A stretch of DNA of 64,000 bases. Origin: Helicobacteraceae bacterium. GTDB taxonomy: Bacteria; Campylobacterota; Campylobacteria; Campylobacterales; Sulfurimonadaceae. This document shows positions 17,374 to 25,422 of this stretch, one piece after another. The notes below the pieces were generated by a model that was not told where the DNA came from, did no database searches, and saw only the letters and a program-made list of their open reading frames with translations. Position numbers and translations under genes: made by a program. Location: contig WTBY01000024.1 of the NCBI GenBank assembly GCA_013138865.1, positions 62,001 to 126,000 on the forward strand. Reading direction: 5' to 3'. The number at the start of each line of letters is the position of its first letter. Position 1 is the first letter of the stretch.

Positions 17374-18819
17374 TTATAGGTATTGTGAAATATCTACCTC
17401 ATCTATCTGTTCTGGTTTAAGTCTATCTTTTGCATACTCTTTATAAATTCCACTACTCAAAAATAGTTTAAATAGATCAGGATCTAAGTGTTTGTCTTTA
17501 GCCATAAAGCTAAGAATTTTTACTGAAGCTGAGAGTGTTTTAGGCTCTTTATATGGTCGATCAGAAGCAGTAAGTGCTTCAAATACATCTGCGATCGCCA
17601 TAACTCTAGCAGGGATAGACATATCTTCAGCACTAAGTTGTCTTGGGTACCCTGTTCCGATCAGTGTTTCATGGTGAGATCCTGCATATAGTGGAACATT
17701 TTTTAGGTTTTCAGGAAAAGGTAGTTGTTCAAGCATTTTAATACTCATAACAACATGCTCTTGAATTTTAAACCTATCTTCATAAGTTAGTGTACCAGCA
17801 GAGATACATATATTTGTAAGCTCACCTAAATCATAAAGGTTTTCAGGTACTTTAGTTTTAAAACCAAATCTTTCATACTCTTCATAATCAAAATATTCTC
17901 GCTCAATTATATGTCTTTTTTTATCAGATAAAAGTTGCTCAACCGCTGGAGTTTCAGACTTTTCAAGAAGAACTCTCTGTTTCTCTTCATGTGCTAAACC
18001 TAAAGTGTCATCAAAATTTCTAACCCAAGTTCTTGAAGCTATTTCTCTAATTTTCTCTTTAGATTCATCTTTCATATATTCACCACCAACATTAGCAATA
18101 GCTAATATTTCATACTCTTCTACAAGCTTTTTATGTTCTACTTCAAGCCATGCATCAACAGTACTTACATCTTCACCAGCAAGTTTTTTCTCTAACGCTT
18201 CTATGGTTAGATCTCTATGAATAACTTCAAAACGAGTTCTTACTTCATGTATTCTGTTGTAAATAGTTTCTAGCTTTGTAGCTTTGTCAACTATGTATTC
18301 TGGGGTTGTAACTTTACCACAGTCATGTAGTAATGAAGCAATATTTAACTCACGAAGCTCATCTTCGCTCTCTAGTTTAAACTCTTTAAAAGGCTCTTCA
18401 TCAGAATTAGAAGCCTCTTTTACCAACATCATAGAGAGCTCAGGAACACGAATACAGTGACCACCAGTATACTTGCTCTTAGCATCAATAGCACCAGCAA
18501 TAAGCTCTATAAAAGAGTCCATAAGTTTTTTCTGAGACTCTTGAAGTGCTGTAACTTCTACAAGTCTATCTTGTAGTTCATCGTACTCTTTACGCTGTCG
18601 TTTATCAGCACGCGACATGATCTTATCTTGTCTTTTAATATCTTTAGCAAGCTTATCAATAGTCATATTGAAAGTTATTTTCAACTCATCAATTTCACCT
18701 ACTAATTTATTTTCCTCTTGATTAGACTCTTCTTCTCTTCGATCGTTAGTAGTAGAAGCTCTCTCTTTTTCTCTTCGTTCTGCTCGTTCTGCTTTACGGC
18801 GTTCTCTATCGTCACTCAT
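17374..18819 (-). CDS. HD-GYP domain protein, probable c-di-GMP phosphodiesterase
   Basis: A cytoplasmic protein of 481 residues. A highly charged Arg/Glu-rich N-terminus and coiled coil (about 1-100) precede a divided HD-GYP domain. The HD part has GGHCIRVPEL near 119-128 and LHDCGK with His165-Asp166 and Lys169. After an insert of about 130 residues (roughly 205-340), the second part has HHE and GTGYP near 395-407 and the block ADVFEALTASDRPY. HD-GYP proteins hydrolyse c-di-GMP to pGpG or GMP. The usual D in HHE..DGxGYP is absent (HHETLIGTGYP). It lies 7 bp downstream of the siaC-like gene, at the end of the Lap/Sia operon. Confidence 0.85.
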   Translation of the reverse strand: MSDDRERRKAERAERREKERASTTNDRREEESNQEENKLVGEIDELKITFNMTIDKLAKDIKRQDKIMSRADKRQRKEYDELQDRLVEVTALQESQKKLMDSFIELIAGAIDAKSKYTGGHCIRVPELSMMLVKEASNSDEEPFKEFKLESEDELRELNIASLLHDCGKVTTPEYIVDKATKLETIYNRIHEVRTRFEVIHRDLTIEALEKKLAGEDVSTVDAWLEVEHKKLVEEYEILAIANVGGEYMKDESKEKIREIASRTWVRNFDDTLGLAHEEKQRVLLEKSETPAVEQLLSDKKRHIIEREYFDYEEYERFGFKTKVPENLYDLGELTNICISAGTLTYEDRFKIQEHVVMSIKMLEQLPFPENLKNVPLYAGSHHETLIGTGYPRQLSAEDMSIPARVMAIADVFEALTASDRPYKEPKTLSASVKILSFMAKDKHLDPDLFKLFLSSGIYKEYAKDRLKPEQIDEVDISQYL

Positions 18820-18826
18820 AATTTAC

Positions 18827-19204
18827 CTACTTTGTAACTAACTCTATATCTAAATCTTCAAAATCTTCAACAAAGTCTTCACCAGCTTCTTCAGCTGACT
18901 CATTTTCTTCATCGTAGATCCAGTTAATTTTAATAGTATTGTCATCTTTAGCTTCATCTAAAAGATCAAAAAAGTCAAAAAATAGCTTAGAACTACTAGA
19001 GTTAAAATATATAATTTCCATATTAACAGTAGTTACATCTTGTGCGTTTTCCTCAAAGTAGTTCTCTAACCACTCCATCATAGGTTTATAAAACTCAAAT
19101 GTATTTTCAGGATATGATTTACCTACTAAACTTATAATACCTGACGTTGCATCTAGCTTTATTTCTGGTGTATACTTTGTTGCTTCAAAATTTAGATTTT
19201 CCAT
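18827..19204 (-). CDS. siaC: SiaC-family (DUF1987) partner protein
   Basis: An acidic protein of 125 residues of the DUF1987/SiaC family. The diagnostic pattern is an N-terminal YTPEIKLDATSGIISLVGKS with YPENTFEFYKPMMEWLENYF, then MEIIYFNSSSSKLFFDFFDLL. The Ser run at 69-72 is where the family carries its phospho-acceptor Thr/Ser. In Pseudomonas aeruginosa unphosphorylated SiaC binds and activates the diguanylate cyclase SiaD; SiaB phosphorylates it and SiaA dephosphorylates it. Here it follows two SiaB-like genes, but no SiaA phosphatase or SiaD-type cyclase lies next to it. The target is therefore open. Confidence 0.85.
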   Translation of the reverse strand: MENLNFEATKYTPEIKLDATSGIISLVGKSYPENTFEFYKPMMEWLENYFEENAQDVTTVNMEIIYFNSSSSKLFFDFFDLLDEAKDDNTIKINWIYDEENESAEEAGEDFVEDFEDLDIELVTK

Positions 19205-19225
19205 TTTATTCCTTTTTATTTTAAT

Positions 19226-19765
19226 TTATAGTGTTGCTTCAAAACGAAAGTAAAATCTATCTTCACTAAGCGCTTTAAAATCATAATCAATTGTAGAACA
19301 TCTCTTTGCAATTTCATAAAAGCCTATTCCACCACCTTTATTATGCGTATCTTTACCACTTTTTCTTGCTTCTTTATAAAGCTTTTTTACACCAGCAATA
19401 TCAGTATCAACAATGCCTTGAAGTTTAGGTTCTAGCTTTTGTCTATCTTCTAAACTAACAACATTTTTACTTAATATATAGTACTTACCATCAGGTTTTT
19501 TGCCCAGAATTATAATTCCTTTAGGATCAAACTCTTTGCCATCTATCTCTATTTTTTTTGTATAATTCATCATATTTTGAGACAACTCTATAAAAATAGT
19601 AAAAATATTAGTAGACTCTTTTAAAGTTAAGTTTACACTTTCGCTCTCTTTTTCAATAGCCTCTGTCATGCCTACTATCAATGATTGTGTTAAAAATCCA
19701 CCATAAGTCAAGAATACTACCCCATTATTTTCAAGGGCATCTACTAATTTTTCTGTATCTATCAA
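19226..19765 (-). CDS. siaB: SiaB-family (DUF6272) protein kinase, second copy
   Basis: A cytoplasmic protein of 179 residues with a GHKL-like ATP-binding layout. ELSQNMMNY at 60-68 supplies the N-box Asn and KGGGIGFYEI at about 143-152 is a glycine box. The segment KKLYKEARKSGKD between them is shared with the neighbouring kinase. SiaB in Pseudomonas phosphorylates SiaC. The gene is 3 bp downstream of the other SiaB-like gene and 21 bp upstream of siaC, so both kinases probably act on that partner. It lacks membrane and sensor domains. Confidence 0.8.
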   Translation of the reverse strand: MIDTEKLVDALENNGVVFLTYGGFLTQSLIVGMTEAIEKESESVNLTLKESTNIFTIFIELSQNMMNYTKKIEIDGKEFDPKGIIILGKKPDGKYYILSKNVVSLEDRQKLEPKLQGIVDTDIAGVKKLYKEARKSGKDTHNKGGGIGFYEIAKRCSTIDYDFKALSEDRFYFRFEATL

Positions 19766-19768
19766 AAA

Positions 19769-20314
19769 TTATCCTTTTGCATTATTCACAGTTCTTTTTT
19801 TCTTTGGAACTACAATAGCTTTAAATTCAAATATATATTTCTCTTTATTTATCTCTTTAAAATTATACCCTATTGATTGTGTTAATTTAGCTATTTCATA
19901 AAAACCTATACCAGCACCTTTACCATGCTTATCTTTTCCACTTTTTCTTAACTCTTTATATTTTTTTTTAATTCCATCAGGATCTAAAGAGTGAATTTCA
20001 ATTAGTTTAGGTTCAATTTTTATTTTGTCATCTATGGAGATGATATTTTTGCTTTGAACATAAAATAATTCTTCACTCTCTTTAATAACTTCTATTGAGC
20101 CAGTGGCTTCAACTGCTCTAGAGTTTAAGGTATCTGTTTTAGAGTAGTTCATCATATTTTGCATAAGTTCTATAACTATTGTAGATATATAACTTTGCAT
20201 TCCCATATTTTCTATTGAGGTTTCTATTATGTCCATACTATTTTTAATAACACTCTGTTCTATTAGACCATCATGTTTGTATATCATACTTGACACTAAA
20301 ACCTCTCTTAACAT
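19769..20314 (-). CDS. siaB: SiaB-family (DUF6272) protein kinase, first copy
   Basis: A protein of 181 residues, clearly paralogous to the next gene and to the C-terminal 155 residues of the large LapD-like protein at 23003-25387. The N-box ELMQNMMNYSK is at 49-59, and YKELRKSGKDKHGKGAGIGF runs at about 119-138. A basic tail (KKKRTVNNAKG) follows. It resembles the fused domain more closely than it resembles its downstream neighbour, which suggests copying between gene and domain. The start is uncertain: the Met at 20287 has a GAGG further upstream, while the one given has a weak ribosome site. An AT-rich hairpin separates it from the lapD gene upstream. Confidence 0.8.
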   Translation of the reverse strand: MLREVLVSSMIYKHDGLIEQSVIKNSMDIIETSIENMGMQSYISTIVIELMQNMMNYSKTDTLNSRAVEATGSIEVIKESEELFYVQSKNIISIDDKIKIEPKLIEIHSLDPDGIKKKYKELRKSGKDKHGKGAGIGFYEIAKLTQSIGYNFKEINKEKYIFEFKAIVVPKKKRTVNNAKG

Positions 20315-20365
20315 AGTAAGTTATCTACGCAATAATAAAACTAACTACCAATACTTTAACATAAA

Positions 20366-20383
20366 AATAATAACATTATTATT
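20366..20383. terminator. AT-rich hairpin between lapD and siaB genes
   Basis: A perfect 8 bp inverted repeat AATAATAA/TTATTATT has a 2-base centre. It is followed by a T run on the plus strand and, read on the minus strand, by TTTTTAT. It lies in the 89 bp gap between the end of the second lapD gene and the start of the first siaB gene. It may act as a weak terminator or attenuator dividing the Lap part from the Sia part. With no G or C in the stem the call is weak. Confidence 0.35.
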
Positions 20384-20403
20384 TTTTCACATCTAATTAA
20401 CCG

Positions 20404-22380
20404 TTATGATACTTTAATACTATCAGTAATTGGTCCTTGCACACTATCTATATGCATAGTTTGTAATTTTTTAAGCTCATCTTCTGTTTTTACAAAAGTT
20501 GCAATTATATCTATACCTAAAGAGTCTGTTATAACTTGTAGTGCACTCATAGAATCTTGTGACTGATCGAGTAAAAATGCACAGTCTGCTTTTAAGAATT
20601 TAGGATTTAGCTCTTTTAAGTAAGTAAAGTTATTTGACTCTCCTGTAAATGCATTAAGTCCAAAACCAAAGTTATATTTATTGAATAGTTCAACAAAACT
20701 TTTAACTGTTGCTGTGTTGTTAATGGCAAAACTGTCAGTAACCTCAAAAGATAGATCAAACTGTATAGTTTTTGCGTACTCATTAAGTAGAACTGATAGC
20801 TCATCAAAAGCTTTTGGATCTTTTATAAACTCATTCGATAGACGAATAGAGCATATACTTCCATCAAGTTCTGCATGTCTTTGAGTTATAAGATCTTTTA
20901 GAGTAACTATATAAATTTTAGAGACAAGTCCAAGGTTAATAGCTGGTGCTATAAAGTCACCATAGAAGTACTTTTTATTTTCGCCACCATCTATAGTAAA
21001 TGTCATAACGCTATGCTCTACAGTTTTTGACTTAGCATTCATTGTAGGCCAAAACTTTAGACTAAATAAGTTAGTATGAATTGACTCTTCGATGATTGTT
21101 CTCCACTGCTCTTTACCCATAGCATTTTCATCATTTTGCTCTTCATAAAGGTGTATATTATTACCCTCTTTAGCTTTTGCTTGTGATAGTGCATTATCTG
21201 CACGAGTCAGTAATTCACCAACATTAACAGATGGTTTATATCTATAAATACCAATATCTATAAATATTTTTTTATTATCTAACTCATTACTCTGCAGTAA
21301 AGCCTCAAAGTTTATGTTGATCTTTTGAGCAACTTCATATCCCATTTTAGCTTCACAATCAGGTAACATAAGAGTAAACTCTGTGCCATTTACACGTGCG
21401 ATCAACCTCTCTTCATACTCTTTACAAACATTGTTAAAAGATGAGGCTAAGCTTAAGAACATATCATCAGCTTTTTGTCGACCTAGAACTTGGTTAATCG
21501 CTTCAGCTCCACTAAGTGCTATAAATATTACAACACCACCCTCTGTTTTATTTGCTTCTTTTATAAGGTCTGGTAGTTTTAACATAAGGTAACGTCTATT
21601 AAATAGTTTAGTTGTCGGATCGTTATAAAGAAGTTCTCTATTCCTTTGAGCTGCTTCATTACCTTTTTCAAAAATATCTTCAACTTTGTTAACCATAGCA
21701 TTCATCCCGTAAACAACATCTTTAAACTCAGTTGTATATGGGATCTGCTCTTGAATAATAAACTCATTTTTAAGTATAGACTCTGCTTGGTGCTGAACTC
21801 TATAGAGAGGTTTTAGTACAAAATGAAGAACTGAACTAAGAACCAAAAGTGCAAGCGCTACTGAGATCGCAAATATATAAAGAAGGTTTGTAAACATCTT
21901 ATATAAAGCTTTATAAACTATGCCAGGATCACCTTCAACACTTAGAACACCTAACATATTAAAGCCATCCATAATATCTTCGCTTACAGTTTGTAGTTTA
22001 ATACTACTAAACTCTATAAACCACAGCGGTACACCCTCAACTGGATCATTGTCAATTTGCATATACTCAAACGAACCACTCTCAGAGCTAAACTTAACCA
22101 TTCTGTAGTAACCACCACCTACAGAGCCATCTATTTCTGATTCTATAAGTGCGTTATTACTACTCTCTTCTATAATTTCTTCATCATCACTACTCTCTTC
22201 TGTAAAATTATTTGCTTCTATTATTTTTTGCATTAGCGTTTGAAGATTATTTATTGTCGTTTGATTAAGTGACTCCAACATATCTTTTTTAGCCGATTGA
22301 TAGTTAATCGCCATGACCGAGCCAAGCATAATAATAATAATTAGTGAGACCATCAAGGCCATTTGTTTAAAGAGTGTCAT
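20404..22380 (-). CDS. lapD: LapD-like c-di-GMP receptor with degenerate GGDEF-EAL
   Basis: An inner-membrane receptor of 658 residues. A membrane helix at 8-26 leads into a periplasmic LapD_MoxY_N-type domain (about 27-160) with VPLWFIEF at 117-124, the Trp-bearing loop that holds LapG in known LapD proteins. A second helix lies at about 166-188, then HAMP. The GGDEF domain has NGTEF in place of GGDEF, and the EAL domain has lost the EAL triad. Both should be catalytically dead, so it binds rather than turns over c-di-GMP. The Met at 22380 is chosen because it overlaps the lapG stop (ATGA) and matches the paralogue's start MTLFKQMAL. An acidic Glu/Ser insert (60-80) sits in the periplasmic domain. 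Confidence 0.85.
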   Translation of the reverse strand: MTLFKQMALMVSLIIIIMLGSVMAINYQSAKKDMLESLNQTTINNLQTLMQKIIEANNFTEESSDDEEIIEESSNNALIESEIDGSVGGGYYRMVKFSSESGSFEYMQIDNDPVEGVPLWFIEFSSIKLQTVSEDIMDGFNMLGVLSVEGDPGIVYKALYKMFTNLLYIFAISVALALLVLSSVLHFVLKPLYRVQHQAESILKNEFIIQEQIPYTTEFKDVVYGMNAMVNKVEDIFEKGNEAAQRNRELLYNDPTTKLFNRRYLMLKLPDLIKEANKTEGGVVIFIALSGAEAINQVLGRQKADDMFLSLASSFNNVCKEYEERLIARVNGTEFTLMLPDCEAKMGYEVAQKININFEALLQSNELDNKKIFIDIGIYRYKPSVNVGELLTRADNALSQAKAKEGNNIHLYEEQNDENAMGKEQWRTIIEESIHTNLFSLKFWPTMNAKSKTVEHSVMTFTIDGGENKKYFYGDFIAPAINLGLVSKIYIVTLKDLITQRHAELDGSICSIRLSNEFIKDPKAFDELSVLLNEYAKTIQFDLSFEVTDSFAINNTATVKSFVELFNKYNFGFGLNAFTGESNNFTYLKELNPKFLKADCAFLLDQSQDSMSALQVITDSLGIDIIATFVKTEDELKKLQTMHIDSVQGPITDSIKVS

Positions 22381-23000
22381 AGTTTTTTCCTTTTCATTCC
22401 AGCTTCTAGCTTTTTCCATTTTTTCGATTTTGCGCCTGTATCACCATTAATGAGCTTTACCACTTTTATAATGTCTTTTCTTTTGGAAGCTGGCAGTATT
22501 TTTTTGTTGTTATTATCTAAAATAAGTATATCTTTTCTTGATTTTGGTTTTTTCTTTTTAAGGTATGCCAAAACCATATGAGAGACTTTTTTACCTCTTC
22601 TATCTTTATAAACAACATATGCAAATTTCATACGTTTTGGATCAACACCAAGCTCTTTTAAAATATAGTACTTAGCGATCGTATAGTCTTCACAATCACC
22701 CTTACCTTTTCCAACAAACTCATATAAAGTAGCCCAATAATCTTTAACACCATAAACTTTTTTATCACTCTTATATTTAATATAATTAACCCAATTATTA
22801 ACAGTGTTTAACTTTTTCGCTGTACTTTGAGACTTAAGTTTTTTAAGTAGTGCTTTATCCATATCTAAAAAACGATTTTTAGAGAATTTACCATACTTCT
22901 TTTCTGCTTGAGATATTACTTTTTTAGTTACAAGATCAGTAGCTACTATATTTGCATAAAAAAACAGCATGCCAATCATAAAAATTAAAATAAACTTCAT
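22377..23000 (-). CDS. lapG: LapG-like periplasmic cysteine protease
   Basis: A transglutaminase-like cysteine peptidase of 207 residues with a signal peptide (about 1-20). The catalytic triad is visible: Cys103 in KGDCEDY, His141 in VSHMVLAY and Asp162 in LILDNN. Asp102 and Glu104 beside the Cys match the calcium-site region of LapG. In pseudomonads LapG cuts the N-terminal retention module of a giant adhesin such as LapA, releasing the cell from a surface, unless LapD binds it. The gene lies between two lapD-like genes, 2 bp after the first and overlapping the second by 4 bp. The basic C-terminal tail is longer than usual. No adhesin gene lies in the window. Confidence 0.87.
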   Translation of the reverse strand: MKFILIFMIGMLFFYANIVATDLVTKKVISQAEKKYGKFSKNRFLDMDKALLKKLKSQSTAKKLNTVNNWVNYIKYKSDKKVYGVKDYWATLYEFVGKGKGDCEDYTIAKYYILKELGVDPKRMKFAYVVYKDRRGKKVSHMVLAYLKKKKPKSRKDILILDNNNKKILPASKRKDIIKVVKLINGDTGAKSKKWKKLEAGMKRKKL

Positions 23001-23002
23001 AA

Positions 23003-25387
23003 CTAGTCACTCTTCTTTATTTTGTTATCTATACGTACTTTAAACTTAAAGCTATAGCGTTCTTTATTTAATTCATCAAACCTATACTCTATTTTAGAAG
23101 TTAACTTGGCTATTTCATAAAAACCAATTCCACCGCCTTTAGCATGAGTATTTACGCCTGATTTTCTTAACTCTCTGTATCGCTTACGAATACCAGCTGA
23201 GTCCAAAGTCAATATCTCTGCTAGTGTTGGCTCTATTCGTTTCATATCTTCTAAACTAATGATATTTTCACTATGAACATAGTAATTGAAATCTTCATCT
23301 TTAGTTACTTCTATGTAACCAGTTAAACTTAACTGATCTGATTTTAGATCTTTTGAGTAGTTCATCATGTTTTGTAGTAGTTCAACTGAAACGGTAGAGA
23401 CTTTAGTCATAAGTGAAAAGTTAACGATATTATCTTCAAGATTATCCATACAGTAACTTACAACACCTTGTGTTATGGTACCGTTGTATTTCATAATGTG
23501 TTTTATACTAGCACCATAAATACCTAGCTCTCGTAACTTGTTAAAGTCACTCTCATCTTTTGCATCTTCACTAAACACTTTTATGTTTAAGAGTTTAGAG
23601 AGTTCACAAATAGACTCTACAAAGCTCTGCTTAGAGCGATCAGAACTTATATCATTTGTATATTCTCTTGCTAGCCTTATATAGTCTAAGTTTAACTCTT
23701 TCAAAGAGTCTAAAGGAATAAATTTTGTTTCAAAACGTTTAAGTATAACTTTTGCACCATTATCATGGACAAGTGTTATAAACTTTTTAAAAGCTTCTAT
23801 ATCTCTAACACATCCATAAGCTGTCATACTAAAAACAAGTTGTGAAGATATATCTTTGTTACTATTTAGTGTCTGTATCAACCAACTGTTAAACTCATCG
23901 TCTAAAAGTGAGTCAAAAGCTAAGTTTATAAGGATCTCATTTTTAACTTTTTTTACTCTTATATATTCTACGATCTGACCTATTACAGCCTTATCAAAAT
24001 CCACGATTTTGTTGTACATCTCAGCTACGGAGATAAAAGTACCTATTTGAATAGTTTTGTTTGAACTATCAACAGCAGAAGTAAACGCTTCTTCTAAAAG
24101 CACTTTACGATCGGAGTCCATGGAAAGAGCCTGATGTATATAACCAACATGAAAAGTTGAGTTATCAATAACCCCGCACACTAACTCTTTCCAAACTAAC
24201 ATATCTTTAGCAAGGTCGCCCTTGTCTCTTATAAAAAATTCATTGGCTCCAACTGTTTTGGCTTTATCATAAGCCATATTTGCAAACTCAAAGATCTCAT
24301 CAGTAGTACTAATAGGGTTAAATGGAGTTGCACCTATATGTGCTACATTTGAGATTCCATACTCATCACCTAAACTTTTAAATGAATTTTGGAGTTCTTT
24401 TGAAAGTTTTAAAATTTCATCATAATCAGTTATTTTAGATATAAGTGCAAAGTTAGAACCAAAGAAGCGGTAAGCAGTAGTTTTAACGTTACACGTACTT
24501 AAAATATTTGCAAAATCTTTTAAAAATTTATCTACTATATTTTTTGCATTATTTTTTGCAAACTCTCCAAAATTATCAATTTTTATACTAAAGATGTAAC
24601 CATCTTTTTTCTTAATAAACATCATCTTCATATCTGTATTAAAAGTCTGTTCTTGCTCTAGTCCTGTAAGATCATCTTTTGAGAGTTCATCTGTCATTTT
24701 TTCTAAATTATTATTTAACTTAGAGATCATACTTTTTATTTTGTTTGACATATCATTCATTGATAAAGATACGTTTTTAAGCTCTAGCGTTGAAGGTATT
24801 TTTTCTATAGTTTCAAACTTACCTTGTGAAATATTTTTTGAAAGAATTTCGATATCTTTTAGAGGCTTAAGTATAAAACGAAGCATAACACTCAAAATAA
24901 TTAAAAATATAGAGATAGAGATACCAAAAATATAGAGATAATTTTCAAACATTTTGAAAAGTGCTTTATAAACTACAGCAGTATCACCTAAAACTGTAAC
25001 TTCTCCGATTATATCCCAACCTGCCGTTACAGTTGCAGAGATACTCTCTAACTCTATATTTGAGTACTCTATAAACCAAAGAGGAACACCTTTTACTGGG
25101 TCATTATCAAGCTGTTTATAGTCACTCTTACCATCAGTCGATTGAAAATCAATCATCTTAAAATAGCCACCACCAGCTTCAGCGTCTATTATGCTCTCTA
25201 ACTCTGCTTTGTCACCACCTGTCTCTGCTAGTTTGTCTGCTAATGTTCCAATATTATTTACTGTAGTTTGAAAAAGTGTTTCAACCATATCTGATTTAGA
25301 TGCTTTATAGTTAATAGCCATAACAATACCAAGAAGAGCAACTATCATGATAGTAATAGCAAGTGCCATCTGTTTAAAAAGTGTCAT
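23003..25387 (-). CDS. lapD: LapD-like receptor fused to a C-terminal SiaB-type kinase domain
   Basis: The protein has 794 residues with domains in this order: membrane helix 8-26; LapD-type periplasmic domain about 27-150 with VPLWFIEY at 101-108; second helix 151-170; HAMP about 171-225; degenerate GGDEF about 235-385 with FFGSNF (308-313) for GGDEF; degenerate EAL about 395-628 with no EAL triad; and a SiaB/DUF6272 domain about 633-787. The last has ELLQNMMNYSK (669-679) and AKGGGIGFYEIAK (749-761). The first half mirrors the other LapD in this operon. The fusion would let one receptor hold LapG outside and phosphorylate a SiaC-type protein inside. No stop or frame change breaks the join. 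It is probably the first gene of the operon. Confidence 0.85.
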   Translation of the reverse strand: MTLFKQMALAITIMIVALLGIVMAINYKASKSDMVETLFQTTVNNIGTLADKLAETGGDKAELESIIDAEAGGGYFKMIDFQSTDGKSDYKQLDNDPVKGVPLWFIEYSNIELESISATVTAGWDIIGEVTVLGDTAVVYKALFKMFENYLYIFGISISIFLIILSVMLRFILKPLKDIEILSKNISQGKFETIEKIPSTLELKNVSLSMNDMSNKIKSMISKLNNNLEKMTDELSKDDLTGLEQEQTFNTDMKMMFIKKKDGYIFSIKIDNFGEFAKNNAKNIVDKFLKDFANILSTCNVKTTAYRFFGSNFALISKITDYDEILKLSKELQNSFKSLGDEYGISNVAHIGATPFNPISTTDEIFEFANMAYDKAKTVGANEFFIRDKGDLAKDMLVWKELVCGVIDNSTFHVGYIHQALSMDSDRKVLLEEAFTSAVDSSNKTIQIGTFISVAEMYNKIVDFDKAVIGQIVEYIRVKKVKNEILINLAFDSLLDDEFNSWLIQTLNSNKDISSQLVFSMTAYGCVRDIEAFKKFITLVHDNGAKVILKRFETKFIPLDSLKELNLDYIRLAREYTNDISSDRSKQSFVESICELSKLLNIKVFSEDAKDESDFNKLRELGIYGASIKHIMKYNGTITQGVVSYCMDNLEDNIVNFSLMTKVSTVSVELLQNMMNYSKDLKSDQLSLTGYIEVTKDEDFNYYVHSENIISLEDMKRIEPTLAEILTLDSAGIRKRYRELRKSGVNTHAKGGGIGFYEIAKLTSKIEYRFDELNKERYSFKFKVRIDNKIKKSD

Positions 25388-25422
25388 TATTGTCCATAAA
25401 AATTAATTCTTTCATTATATCA

